DNA of 64,000 bases from Aspidapion aeneum (GCA_963576565.1 OY755046.1:48292786-48356785), one strand, 5' to 3'; shown: positions 37,801-49,631, counted from the first letter of the stretch. Notes: generated by a model from the letters alone, not told the origin. Program-made: numbers and translations.

Positions 37801-39003
37801 GTCTGTATGTCTGTATGTCTGTATGTCTGTATGTCTGTATGTCTGTATGTCTGTATGTCTGTATGTCTGTATGTCTGTATGTCTGTATGTCTGTATGTCT
37901 GTATGTCTGTATGTCTGTATGTCTGTATGTCTGTATGTCTGTATGTCTGTATGTCTGTATGTCTGTATGTCTGTATGTCTGTATGTCTGTATGTCTGTAT
38001 GTCTGTATGTCTGTATGTCTGTATGTCTGTATGTCTGTATGTCTGTATGTCTGTATGTCTGTATGTCTGTATGTCTGTATGTCTGTATGTCTGTATGTCT
38101 GTATGTCTGTATGTCTGTATGTCTGTATGTCTGTATGTCTGTATGTCTGTATGTCTGTATGTCTGTATGTCTGTATGTCTGTATGTCTGTATGTCTGTAT
38201 GTCTGTATGTCTGTATGTCTGTATGTCTGTATGTCTGTATGTCTGTATGTCTGTATGTCTGTATGTCTGTATGTCTGTATGTCTGTATGTCTGTATGTCT
38301 GTATGTCTGTATGTCTGTATGTCTGTATGTCTGTGTGTCTGTATGTCTGTATGTCTGTATGTCTGTATGTCTGTATGTCTGTATGTCTGTATGTCTGTAT
38401 GTCTGTATGTCTGTATGTCTGTATGTCTGTATGTCTGTATGTCTGTATGTCTGTATGTCTGTATGTCTGTATGTCTGTATGTCTGTATGTCTGTATGTCT
38501 GTATGTCTGTATGTCTGTATGTCTGTATGTCTGTATGTCTGTATGTCTGTATGTCTGTATGTCTGTATGTCTGTATGTCTGTATGTCTGTATGTCTGTAT
38601 GTCTGTATGTCTGTATGTCTGTATGTCTGTATGTCTGTATGTCTGTATGTCTGTATGTCTGTATGTCTGTATGTCTGTATGTCTGTATATCTGTATGTCT
38701 GTATGTCTGTATGTCTGTATGTCTGTATGTCTGTATGTCTGTATGTCTGTATGTCTCTATGTCTCTATGTCTGTATGTCTGTATGTCTGTATGTCTGTAT
38801 GTCTGTATGTCTGTATGTCTGTATGTCTGTATGTCTGTATGTCTGTATGTCTGTATGTCTGTATGTCTGTATGTCTGTATGTCTGTATGTCTGTATGTCT
38901 GTATGTCTGTATGTCTGTATGTCTGTATGTCTGTATGTCTGTATGTCTGTATGTCTGTATGTCTGTATGTCTATATGTCTGTATGTCTGTATGTCTGTCT
39001 GTA
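34886..39003 (+). repeat. GTCTGTAT microsatellite array, right part (about 514 units)
   Basis: About 4.1 kb of nearly perfect 8-bp units, continuing the array cut by the LARD. Rare variants: GTCCGTAT at about 35026-35040, GTCTTTAT near 35444, GTGTGTCT near 38335, TATATC near 38688, and GTCTCTAT at 38755-38766. It ends in GTCTGTCTGTAAC, as in the other copies of the host element. With the left part this is about 7.0 kb, or roughly 870 units. Confidence 0.98.
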
Positions 39004-39557
39004 ACAACCAACGCGCATAACTCAAAAACCGCTTGGCCGATTTTAATAGGATTTGGTACCTAGGCTGGGTCTTGGGTCGAGATGGTTCCATTTAAAAATT
39101 AACAAAATATAATGAACACAAGCCAAATAAAAGGGTGGGGGAAGATTTCAAAAATTAGAGTTTATGTGAAAATATGGCCTGTGTGATATCAAACGAAAGG
39201 TAATTGAGTATGGAGTTAAACAAAATACATTTTAGTTTTTTTTTCTTCAAAAAGGGTGGGGGTAGATTTCAAAAATTAGAGCTTACGTGAAAATATGGCG
39301 TGTGTGATATCAAACGAAAGGTAATTGAGTCCGGAGTTAAACAAAATACATTTTAGTTTTTGTTAATTTAAGGGTGGGGGTAGATTTCAAAAAATTGAGT
39401 TTAAGTCAAAACATGGCTTGTGTGGTATCAAACAAAAGGTAATTTACTCTGGAGTTGAATAAGATATATTTCAGGTTTTAGTTTTATTAGCTCGCACGTA
39501 CACTATAACTATAGTACCTAGTGTGAGCTTAGGGGTCCATATATTGGCAGAGTATTT

Positions 39558-40083
39558 TTCCTTCTGCATGTTTATAAAATCAATAAAATAAAACTTGATA
39601 GAAACCAGCTAGCATAGCAATATATTTTTGGTCGTTTTTAGAAATAACGTGCCTTTTATGAATATTTTTTTTAGCTTGGATAAATAATACATTTAAAAAG
39701 TAGGTACGGCCTGTTTTGCTGTAGTTCGGCACCTGAGGTTTGACGATTAAATACTACGGTAAACCGGTGCTTAGCCTGGAAACTGTGCAAAAACTCTTGC
39801 ATTTTTTGCTCTCTCGAAAGGGTCATTTTAGAATACTCAAAGTAGTGCCTGATCTTCCCGAACTTGACTTACATTTGGCCTGCCAGATCATCCTTGTTTC
39901 CTTTGAAGTGATTGTTCTTTTAGCCATTTTTAATTTATAGAACAAACTGTTATTCGGCTTACGTTAAAATGCTCGGCTACCCCTGGAAAGGACCAACCGT
40001 TTTCAACTTAGTAACAATTTCGGCTTTTAGTTCTTTGGTCATATGTAATGCCATTTTAGGATTAAATACTATGTTTATGTCAC
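39558..40083. other. Unassigned spacer
   Basis: No gene or repeat is recognised. A frame of 66 codons at 39740-39940 begins at a TTG-type start and has no domain. Confidence 0.35.
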
Positions 40084-40095
40084 AGATTACTTTTT

Positions 40096-41826
40096 CAAAC
40101 AAGTTTCATGGCTAATCGGGCAAAAAGGAGTTTTTTGTTTCCCTTATATTTTTCCGTGGTTAGCTTGAAAGCTTAACCTCACGGGGGTCCAAGATCTAAT
40201 GGACACCTAATAAGTGTTGACAGTTAACTGTTTCGTCCTTATGGGACTCCTCAGAACACTGCTGGTCAAGTGACAAATCTTGCGAAGTTAATCAGACGGT
40301 TTTGTCTCTAATTAAACGTAATTAGTGAGCGAACTATAGCAAGAGGCGCCATCTACCGAGATACGAGAGAAACAAAAAACCAAAAGCAGCGAAACACTGC
40401 TATACAATGTCGATCAGTGAAAAGATCGAATGCAAATAAATAAAAGAAAACAACTATAGTCCGTGACCTACGACAGCTCTTTGTCTTTTCAGGCCGGATC
40501 AACGCATTTTGCATTTTTACCCGTCATCAAGACAGTGAACGTCAATCAACGGAATTTTTAAGCCAAACAGTACTAACAAACGTGAAATTTCATACCCGTG
40601 AATTTAAAAATCAAACAAGTTTCATGGCTAATCGGGCAAAAAGGAGTTTTTTGTTTCCCTTATATTTTTCCGTGGGTAGCTTGAAAGCTTAACCTCACGG
40701 GGGTCCAAGATCTAATGGACACCTAATAAATGTTGACAGTTAACCGTTTCGTCCTTATGGGACTCCTCAGAACACTGCTGGTCAAGTGACAAATCTTGCG
40801 AAGTTAATCAGACGGTTTTGTCTCTAATTAAACGTAATTAGTGAGCGAACCATAGCAAGAGGCGCCATCTACCGAGATACGAGAGATACAAAAAACCAAA
40901 AGCAGCGAAACACTGCTATACAATGTCGATCAGTGAAAAGATCGAATGCAAATAAATAAAAGAAAACAACTATAGTCCGTGACCTACGTATTTCTACGTT
41001 TCTCTCGTATCTCGGTAGATGGCGCCTCTTGCTATAGTTCGCTCACTAATTACGTTTAATTAGAGACAAAACCGTCTGATTAACTTCGCAAGATTTGTCA
41101 CTTGACCAGCAGTGTTCTGAGGAGTCCCATAAGGACAAAACGGTTAACTGTCAACACTTATTAGGTGTCCATTAGATCTTGGACCCCCGTGAGGTTAAGC
41201 TTTCAAGCTACCCACGGAAAAATATAAGGGAAACAAAAAACTCCTTTTTGCCCGATTAGCCATGAAACTTGTTTGATTTTTAAATTCACGGGTATGAAAT
41301 TTCACGTTTGTTAGTATTGTTTGGCTTAAAAATTCCGTTGATTGACGTTCACTGTCTTGATGACGGGTAAAAATGCAAAATGCGTTGATCCGGCCTAAAA
41401 AGACAAAGAGCTGTCGTAGGTCACGGACTATAGTTGTTTTCTTTTATTTATTTGCATTCGATCTTTTCACTGATCGACATTGTATAGCAGTGTTTCGCTG
41501 CTTTTGGTTTTTTGTTTCTCTCGTATCTCGGTAGATGGGGCCTCTTGCTATAGTTCGCTCACTAATTACGTTTAATTAGAGACAAAACCGTCTGATTAAC
41601 TTCGCAAGATTTGTCACTTGACCAGCAGTGTTCTGAGGAGTCCCATAAGGACGAAACGGTTAACTGTCAACACTTATTATGTGTCCATTAGATCTTGGAC
41701 CACCGTGAGGTTAAGCTTTCAAGCTACCCACGGAAAAATATAAGGGAAACAAAAAACTCCTTTTTGCCCGATTAGCCATGAAACTTGTTTGATTTTTAAA
41801 TTCACGGGTATGAAATTTCACGTGTT
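40096..41826. mobile_element. 1.7-kb palindrome made of four R2 units
   Basis: The left arm (40096 to about 41000) holds one full and one truncated R2 unit head-to-tail, about 526 bp apart. The right arm (about 41001-41826) holds the same two in reverse order and orientation. Landmarks are TTTCATGGCTAATCGGGCAA, GGCGCCATCTACCGAGATAC and TTCATACCCGTGAATTTAAA. The block is bounded by AGATTACTTTTT at 40084-40095 and 41827-41838, a 12-bp direct repeat that may be a target duplication of the whole block. The units are nearly identical, so the structure is young. Nothing is encoded. Confidence 0.75.
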
Positions 41827-41914
41827 AGATTACTTTTTGTAACTGTGACATTGTTATTGGTTTTTTACTTGTCATTGACAGTTTTAATATTCTTAAAATA
41901 CTGACGTTTTCATA

Positions 41915-42584
41915 CAAGACGCTAGCCCTACCAAGTCCACTTTCAATCCCTGACTTCGCTTGCGCCGATCTACCAATATTATTTACCTCATGTATTAGAA
42001 TAGATGTACAGGGTTATTTTCACTTGAATGATTCTAACCACATGAAAATAGAAAGTTTCAAAAACCTAACCTAACGAAACCTAATCAAATCTAACCGAAC
42101 CGAACCAAAGCAAACTAAACCAATATTTAAAAAAAAAAAACTTTCCTGACTTCACACCCGGGATCCTAGAGGATGTGAATCCGAACCGGACCGTACCGAA
42201 CCGAACCTATCCAAACCTAACCATACCCAACTAAACCTAATTAGCAGTGTTGTAGTTTAGTTTGGTTAGGTTAGGTTTGGTTCAGTTTAGTTAGGTTCGG
42301 TTTGGTTCGGTTCGGATTCACATCCTCTAGGATCCCGGGCAGGAAGTCAGGAAAGTTTTTTTTCGAAAAAAATTGTTGGTCAGTTTGCTTGGGTTCGGTT
42401 CGGTTAGATTTGATTAGGTTTCGTTAGGTTAGGCTTTTAAAACTTTCTATTTTCATGTGGTTAGAATCATTCAAGTGAAAATCATCCTGTATTCATCTAT
42501 TCTAATACATGAGGTAAATGATATTGGTAGATCTGCGCATGCGAAGTCAGGGATTGAAAGTGGACTTGGTAGGGTAGCGTCTTG
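41915..42584. mobile_element. 670-bp foldback element
   Basis: Long imperfect inverted arms: CAAGACGCTAGCCCTACCAA on the left and GGTAGGGTAGCGTCTTG on the right, then ATGTGGTTAGAATCATTCAA and its complement. The centre is rich in GGTTAGGTT/GGTTCGG and contains CTCTAGGATCCCGGG in both orientations, shared with the foldback at 5890-6605. No coding region or clear target duplication is seen. Confidence 0.75.
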
Positions 42585-43109
42585 TTAGAATTGTACGTTT
42601 TGATAAAGCTGATGGTGGCGTGAAATAGACTGCTCAAATTTTGGAAAAAGAAAGTACTTGGTACTTCGTATCAGTTTCTTTTTTATAATCAGCTGTACTT
42701 GCAAGCAGCGACTGGTGTATGGCGACTCGCACTTTCCATTGGGTAAAATACGTCATGGGCAAAGACAATTTGGCGCCCCCACTCTACGATTTCGGGCACA
42801 TTTTGGAGCTCTGCGGCACCTTGGGGCCTGGCGTCGTGGGCAGGCCCCTGATGGCAGCAAGTTCTGAATAAACTTGTCCTTGTCAAGTATATTCCAAGTC
42901 AAATATCTTGGCAAGCCCCGCGTAGTAAGTAGATGTCTTTATCCTATGTTCCGCGGATTTACAGAGTTCTCCAATCTCCTTGATTACTTCATCACCTTTG
43001 AGCCGAAGATATTTGTTGTGCTAGAAGGACCTGTCAGGATAATTTACGTTAGTAAGAGTTAAAGGGCTGACGGGTCATTTAATGTTGAGTTCCAGGTCAG
43101 TCGAATACA
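42585..43109. other. Transposon-derived debris without a clear frame
   Basis: It precedes the RNase H remnant and is richer in G and C than the surroundings, with several short frames. It is probably decayed LINE sequence, but no motif could be assigned. Confidence 0.3.
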
Positions 43110-43271
43110 CATGGTAATAAGGCGGCCGATAGACTTGACAAAGCAGGCGTAATCAAAGATGACAACCAAGTTGCTATTACTGTGCCCATATCATTAGATC
43201 TGGTGGTGGAAACATACAGCACATTAAGGCAGCTGTGGCAACAATTGGATAAGAAGAGGAGAGATATCTAG
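43110..43271 (+). pseudogene. RNase H remnant of a non-LTR retrotransposon
   Basis: The frame begins HGNKAADRLDKAGV, matching the conserved H-x-GN-x-x-AD-x-L-x-K-x-G segment of the RNase H domain in LINE polyproteins (the last catalytic aspartate region), and runs 53 codons to a stop. The catalytic core upstream is missing or frameshifted. It is a decayed fragment. Confidence 0.55.
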
Positions 43272-43602
43272 CTAATAGATAAAATTGACTCCTGTCATTA
43301 GGAACAGGTCTTTTAAAAAATTATAAAATTGAGGATAGAGGGCTCGGCGCATTTGACAGATTCATAAAGAGCGATGGCTGATTTAACTGAGCTGTTAAGT
43401 ACAGAAAGGATTGCGGGCTTGCTTTAATAAAATTATTTTTATGCACATGTGTTAGCACAATGGTTTGTCTAGATTCCATTCTATGAAAAATATCGGATGA
43501 ATTTAGAGACTCTCCCAGAGCTCCACCTTGTTCTAAAGCTGAAATCAGTGTTATCAACTAAATGGGATCCACGTGACCCGCATGGTGATTTGTAATGTAT
43601 TA

Positions 43603-43906
43603 AGCCCGGTCTAGACATACCATTTTACCTTACGTCTTGCCTGTTCAGTCAACACTCATCAAGTAAAACTTTGTGTGTAGACAGAAAAACGGACGTTTTA
43701 TTTGAATTGATTCAGGACGGAAGACCGCCTAGAGAACTGACCGGATCACGCAATGTTTTCCAATAAAACGATCGTTTTGTATCAAAACTGATCTAAAAAC
43801 GTACGTTAAAACTATCAAGTGTGTACGCTAGTCTTTCAACCGTCATACTTGACCTTTTTGACTGACAGACAAGACGTAAGGTAAAATGTTATGTCAAGAC
43901 CGGGCT
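43603..43906. mobile_element. PIF/Harbinger-type MITE, 304 bp
   Basis: The ends AGCCCGGTCTAGACATACC and GTTATGTCAAGACCGGGCT are inverted repeats that continue inward through ACCTTACGTCTTG and its complement. TTA flanks both sides (43600-43602 and 43907-43909), the 3-bp target duplication typical of Harbinger elements. It is non-coding. Confidence 0.8.
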
Positions 43907-45279
43907 TTAGGGTAATAAGTTTGTGCTAGGAATGCCAAAATGTTTTTTTTAGTCCTATCCACCTTACAGGTACATTCGTGATTTTGCGAGCCAAGTGACA
44001 CTTTGGCACGCATGCTAAGCAGAAAGATTTCGGTAGGATAGTTCATAATGGAAGCGCCTAGCATTAAAATTATTGAGTTTCTTTTAAACTACAGGGTTCT
44101 TAAAGCTAGTTATAGGATGAGCCGTGTGCTTAAGTACAGACAGACAGAATATGCAATGAGAGAAAAAGAGAGGGATATAGGCCAAGGTTAACACTAGTAG
44201 GTAACAGAATCGACAATTGACACGCTTGTCTTAACAGGTAAGTTAGAAGTTTTTCTGGGCAAAAGTTCCCGAATTCATACCCTAAATAATTCCCCAGAAA
44301 ACCCTCCAACCACCCGGAGAGATCAAGATCTTTTGTATTCTCCCTGTACCCCAATTTCCCCTTTGACTCCACTGAAAAATAACCCTTAAATCCTCTATAT
44401 CCATGTCGTTCCAAACCCAAATTGCATAGCAACCCTGAGCTTTTAAGCTAAAAGCCTAGTTATCGAGAGACCTCATACGATATGCAAAATTCTTGGATTC
44501 GATAATATACAAAGTTATTTTTTATGCGAAATTATATATATGATCTGAGATATCTTTAAAACTAATAATTTAGGCACTATAACCCCAGAGGTGTTAGGTA
44601 CTTATTTTTGCACATATTTTATATATAGCTGTGTTTTTTAAGCAATATATTCTCTATTGCAACAAACTGTTACTAGGTTTTTAATAAATGATAATTAGTG
44701 TGGGTAGATTTTTACAAAATATAACAAACGCCTAAGTACTGTGTAGCCTGAAAAAAAAAGTATTGCCGCTAACTACATATAACTTTTCCAACGTATGCGG
44801 TCTCATTACAGTACAATTCGCTAGTTTTCCCGTTTTCCCGTAATCTCCCGGGGCGGGGCTTCGGGAATCCAATGGGAGCGCGGTTACAGCGACCCTGCAA
44901 GGGACTGAAAGGGGGTTGTTCACGCCCCGGGTTGTGTACATTTCGAAGGGTGGAAAGGGCTTTAGTGTAAAGACTAAGGGTCCTTAAGCTATCCAAAATT
45001 GTTTTGACTAGTGGTAAACTCAGATGAGTTCTGAGCGGAATGGGACAACTGAGCGCCGCCAACTGGGCGACAGACTTAAAAATATTTTCTTTCGATAAAA
45101 TGTGCAGATAAAAAACAAAATAGATATATGATTTATACAAAAACATCTTTAAAAAATCCTTTATGCAATTTTCTTGAAATCAGGTTTTGTTAAGTAGTTC
45201 GTGTTCTGGTAACAATACAATTTACGTTTCTTTTACAGTGTTTGAGATTATTTAATACAGTTTCATCCACAAATTTAAA
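43907..45279. other. Unassigned region
   Basis: No domain is seen in any frame. A locally G/C-rich patch lies at 44830-45065; overlapping open frames there show no recognisable motif. Confidence 0.35.
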
Positions 45280-45585
45280 AAAATAAGATGCTGGACTTTC
45301 TTATTTATGAACCGATATGTTTCAGATATGGAATCATTAGCGGTGCTTCAAGTCGCTGATTATGATTTTGGACTCAAACTCATAAAAAATTCAAAATGGC
45401 GAGTTCAAAATGGCGGACTTACTTATTTACTAACCGATTTATCTTAAACTTGAAATATTGTATTGCTTAAGGTCATGTGATTTCTGACTCAAACTTTAAA
45501 AAAATTTAAAATTGGGGATCTAAAATGGCGGATTTTCTTATTTATATACCAATTTTGCTTAAACTTGAGGTCACTTAATACAGTT
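45280..45585. repeat. Diverged minisatellite, about 120-bp period
   Basis: Roughly three units share AAAATGGCGGA, TTATTTA followed by ACCGAT, and CTTAAACTTGA blocks. They are diverged and non-coding. Confidence 0.5.
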
Positions 45586-45829
45586 TTCCTCTCAAATAAA
45601 TATATATTATATTTGGCCGAGTTGGCCCGCAGCGCCCCGTTGGCTCATCGCCCAGATGGCGGTGCCCAGTTATCCTAGACCGGTTCTGAGCTTGATTTAC
45701 CATTATTCCTTCTAAGAGAGATGTTGTTATGCTTCCTAACTTCAGCAAATTTTTATACTCTCTTAAAAAACAGCCGCCATCTTAAATATTCAGCAATAAA
45801 ATTTTCTATAAACTTCAAATCCTCAGGCC

Positions 45830-47000
45830 CTATATTATTGCCAATTATCTTCCTGACTATAAATAAATTCTCGGTAATATAAACTAACCATTACATTATT
45901 TTTAAATACCTACCTTTTTGCTTAAAAAATTAAAATATTATAAAAATCTTTAGCAATCTGTATCTCGATAATTAGGTATTATTAACTAAGGTATAGTGGC
46001 CATATCTCATTCATTTTATTCTTAAGAAGAAAGTTTTGATATTGGGGATTGGCTTGCTGCATTGGGAAGTCCAGGATGATCAAGAAACTATGCTGACTTG
46101 CACAACAGGCAAGGATTTTTCTTTAGATGTGTGTCAATGTGGACAGCTGCACTTTTCTTGCGTCCGAAATTAGTTTAAAAAAAATAATGGAAACATAATA
46201 TAGCTATTGATTTTGCCCAGTCTTCGTGTTATGTTTTCAAAAACTTTTTTAATTTAATTTTTTTTTATCTTTAGTTAGCCGCCATCTTGAATTTTATAAA
46301 ATACTCAAGGGTGCCAGAGCGGCATCAACCGGAATCTTAAACTGGAGCCTTTTGGCTTCTACTGAGACCTTTTTTTTGCAAATTATCTTCCTGACTATAA
46401 AAACATTCTTGGTAATTTTAACCAACCATTACAAAATTTTAGGCAAATATATTGATTTTTAAATACCCACCTTTTTTCTTAAAAAAATAAAATTAGATAA
46501 ATATCTTGAGCAATTTGTATCTCGATAATTAGGTATTATTAACTTAGTTATGACATGGACGGACGATTTGATGAAACATGAGGGAACTAGATGGATGAAC
46601 ACGGCGACAGACAGCGAAGAGTGGAAGATATTGGGGGAGGCCTATTTCCAAAGATGGGTCGAAGAAAGCCAAATAGATAGATAGAACTAAGATATGGGGG
46701 CCATCTCTAATTATTTTTATTTTTAAGGAAATATTTTTTCCATATATCAATAGTTATAAGACACCCTCCGTAAGAATAAGCACTACTATGTGGATCGCCA
46801 ACTTTAGTAGTTAAATAACCTAAAAAGAGGTTAGCTTAAGGTCGAAACGTAACACCGGCAAATTGCCCGTTTAGCAGACAATATGCGGTGTATTAACGGA
46901 AGAAAGTTTTGATATTCGGGATTTGCTTGCTGGATCGGGGAGTCCGGGATGATCAGACAAGAAACTATGCTGACTTGCACCAAAGGCAAAAAACAAATTT
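45830..47000. repeat. Tandem duplication of about 0.5 kb with LINE insertion
   Basis: The blocks at 45830-45990 and 46378-46548 match (AATTATCTTCCTGACTATAA, CTCGATAATTAGGTATTATT). The block at 46030-46110 matches 46905-46990 (GAAACTATGCTGACTTGCAC). A LINE tail (46556-46684) sits in the second unit. No host gene is evident. Confidence 0.55.
46556..46684 (+). pseudogene. LINE protein C-terminus
   Basis: The frame reads WTDDLMKHEGTRWMNTATDS and then an EEWKIL...EAYFQRWVEE block before the stop, typical of the extreme C-terminus of insect non-LTR retrotransposon proteins. A TAGATAGATAG run at the stop is the LINE 3' tail. It is 5'-truncated and the same family as 22935-23040. Confidence 0.65.
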
Positions 47001-47682
47001 CAGCGGTCAATCGTTTCGAACCGCGGTTTAACTTTTGATTTTTCCTGGTTGACCTTGACATCAGCTGTCACCAATAAGCAGACTGGACCACTAAAACGAA
47101 CTTGGTTGAAACTCTTACCCTACTTTTTTGAAAATGATTCTAATGTTTTTTTTTTGCGGTTTGTTTTTGGAAGGTTTTTATTATGGAAAACGAACTTTTT
47201 ATTTTATTGTATTCTTCCTTTGAAAATGAGAAAGATGTTGTTTCTCGGGAGAAAGATTTTGGATAGAAAAGTGAATGTGCTCATGGCAGCATAGCTGCTT
47301 AATGATAGAGATATGAACCCCTAAATAACGACATCTGAAAAGTGGGTTATAAACTATAACAATGTCCAGTTCTTTCATCTTTTCCGTATGGAGAAAAGAA
47401 CTGTGGGGATACCGACCACAAAAGGGTTTTAAAAAAAAATACAGTGTAGGCCACTATATTTTGGAGTTTAAACTAGATGTTCTTATATTCTTATGGTACA
47501 TGGGGACCAATTTGGAATTTACCGATTGATCGGTTAAATTTGTTTTAGAATTTTCCTTTAGATGTATGTCAATATAGGGGAGCCCGAAATTACTTTAAAA
47601 AAATAACAACGTAACGCGTTACAAAACAACTGGGTAGCTTAGTAAGTGGTATCATCGCTGCTGTTATTTGGCTCCTTCGAGT
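47001..47682. other. Unassigned region
   Basis: No gene is seen; the frame at 47049-47294 is rich in phenylalanine and leucine because of T-runs and carries no domain. Confidence 0.35.
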
Positions 47683-48936
47683 TGTAACAGGGGCCTGTGT
47701 GACAGTGGTTCTGTCAACTCAAGTGGCCAAGGCTTAAACGTTGCGAGCTACCAACTTGTGCAACGATTTGAAAATTGATATAATTATTAAAAGTTGCTAT
47801 ATGTTATTAAATTTACACGATCTCGAAAGGGAATTTGATGGTTCTTGGAGGAAGTCTTTTGCTATAAACATTTTTCTAAAATGAATAAACAATGTAGAAA
47901 AATCTATACATACCTTTTTAATTTTCTCCCCGAAACTTCACAATATCATTTCTTATATTTATTAATTGAATGTTAAATTTTACTACTATTAAACTTTTGT
48001 ATTCAAATATTTACACTTCTCAAACTTTTAGGTTTTATAAACCTTTTGTATATTTGTAAATATTTTTATTTATCAACATTTTAAACGTTGATTGAATAGG
48101 TGAAACTATTCAATCAACTGTTTAATTTACTTAATATTACTGTTTAGGTTTGGGATATATTATTGATTAAAAATGCCGATTTTAGGGCAACGAATGGTTT
48201 ATATTTTGATGTTAAAAAAACCATAAAACAGTTAAAAACATTATTTCAAAACACTGGAAACAGTAATAATTAAAAGCTTTAAAATTAATCAACTCCAAAA
48301 GGAAAGACTAAAATAATTATGAATAATAAAGTTAACAGTTTTATACAAAAGTTAAAATAATTGTTTAATTTCCCCAGCTGAAAAAAAAAACCCTTAAGAA
48401 TTGTGAACGAAAGCAAAGCCAACTAAAGAATGTTTTCCCTCACGACTTTCGAAAGTTTCTTGTCTCAGTTAAAGCCACGCTGCGCTTGAAGGCACAAATA
48501 CCTTGGCGTTGATTGGCTAGAATTCTACTCCCTGTCGCCTTCGCGAGAAAGAAACAGACTGCGCTTTAAACGCTCCACTAAGAGACAAAATACCAACGCA
48601 AGCCAGACTTAAAAATCCGTTAGAAAGTAAAATTACACAGTATGTTTTTAAAAATTGAAAATAATTTAGCAAATTTGTTTGCAGTTACAGAATATTATTT
48701 TGATATTAGTGGCTCAAAGGACATATTAGCCGAATACAACTTTTATTAAAATACAGCGGACCTGAAAATATGCCTAAAAACAAGTCGCCGGAGTTGCCAT
48801 ACATTTTACTTATTCTTAACCTAGTGCATATAATGAATGCTTGCTGATCATTGTCAAAAACAATATTTAATTAAAAATATTTAAAAACTTATAAATGGCA
48901 AAAATACCATTTATATTCAAATCCCGTTTAGTTTCA
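47683..48936 (-). repeat. Solo LTR of the LARD family
   Basis: On the minus strand this aligns end to end with the LARD LTRs: TGTAACAGGGGCCTG at 47683 is the complement of the LTR 3' end, and AATCCCGTTT near 48920-48930 is the complement of its 5' end. It carries many substitutions and small indels, so it is clearly older. The flanks GAGT and AAGT could be a decayed 4-bp duplication. No internal region is attached. Confidence 0.85.
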
Positions 48937-49132
48937 AAGTGCACGTTAACCTCTGCTCGGGTTTAGCCTGATGAACCAGTGCCCTCCATTCTGCTTTCTC
49001 TGGTATGATTCTCCACCACCTTCCAATTTCCATATTCGTGATGTCATCTTCGACACTGCCTATCCACTTTTTCGTGGTCTCTTTCTTACTCTCCTTAAGT
49101 TTTAAGTTAGAACATAAGCTTGTGAGAAACAA
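48937..49132 (-). pseudogene. LINE protein C-terminal fragment
   Basis: Minus-strand codons give KKWIGSVEDDITNMEIGRWW and then PEKAEWRALVHQAK, the pattern (K/R-W-x-x-x-V-x-x-D ... W-R-x-x-x-x-x-A-K) seen at the C-terminus of many insect LINE reverse transcriptase proteins. The frame is cut by the solo LTR on its 3' side. Confidence 0.5.
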
Positions 49133-49566
49133 AATTTAACTCAAAAATCTATTAAGTAAGACCTACGACATTAAACCCCGTAGAAGCAGCATGCTTTCTT
49201 ATTGATTGAGTCTAATATTTACAAAGGGGCCTGGGGGGAAAAGAACCCAAATTGCCACGTTTACATAAGATAACTAAAAAGGCATAATTAAATAAACGGT
49301 ATTTTCTTTAAAAATTAACATAATTTTCATTCAAAATAAAATGTAAAAGCCTATCTTACTAGTTTCATCATTTCATATTGTACTTTAAACGTTCGAAAAA
49401 ATTAACAGCGCGGCAACCTCGCCAACAACGGGGTGGTCTATGAGGTACTGTCACTTGTTGTTGATGGCCGTCATTGTATTTTGAATCGTTGTGGACTAAA
49501 AGGTGAACCGTGCTAAAAAGCCGATGATTTTGTGATTTTTTATTGTTTTTTTGCGTTAAAGTCAAT
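49133..49566. other. Region upstream of the THAP exon
   Basis: No repeat is recognised. 49380-49566 may hold the promoter and 5' leader of the exon at 49567; the short open frame on the other strand has no domain. Confidence 0.3.
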
Positions 49567-49631
49567 ATGGTAAAAAAGTGCGAGGTGTGTAAAACATCCT
49601 ATGCCGTAGGAAATAAACGGTCCTTTTACAA
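49567..49631 (+). CDS. Probable first exon of a THAP-domain protein
   Basis: The ATG at 49567 gives MVKKCEVCKTSYAVGNKRSF followed by Y and an incomplete codon, then a donor GTAAGT at 49632. This has the start of a THAP zinc-binding domain: an N-terminal basic pair, C5-x2-C8, and the K/R-x-SF(H/Y)-K strand. In many THAP genes an intron falls at about this point, before the FP motif. The remaining C and H ligands would be in a later exon that I could not identify. THAP proteins bind DNA and include both host regulators and P-element-type transposases. A chance match of 21 codons cannot be excluded. Confidence 0.45.

Larger units (their letters stand above)
15315..39557 (+). mobile_element. Helitron-like element with giant microsatellite, split by a LARD (copy 3)
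   Basis: The left end (15315-15382) matches the start of copy 2: TAGCTCACACATATAC, hairpin, GGTGATCCTAATTTTTTCG. The right end (39004-39557) matches copies 1 and 2 through the CGCGCATAAC block, three core tandem units, the terminal hairpin and GGCAGAGTATTTTT. Between them lies one GTCTGTAT array interrupted by the LTR element at 18252-34885. Without that insert the element would be about 7.6 kb, nearly all microsatellite. The host element encodes nothing. The DINE-1/Helentron class is an inference from its architecture. Confidence 0.65.

Noticed and set aside
15383..39003. CRISPR array
   Set aside because: The 8-bp units have no spacers, and the context is eukaryotic.
34849..39091. Open frames up to 1,404 codons
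   Set aside because: Same cause as at 15.3 kb; repeat translation, not proteins.
42060..42430. Insect telomeric repeat (TTAGG)n
   Set aside because: GGTTAGGTTAGG occurs only as part of an irregular GGTT-rich foldback, with no uniform 5-bp array.
46831..47061. 76-residue minus-strand frame
   Set aside because: The sequence is the tandem-duplicated non-coding block also seen at 46030-46110, where the frame is not kept.
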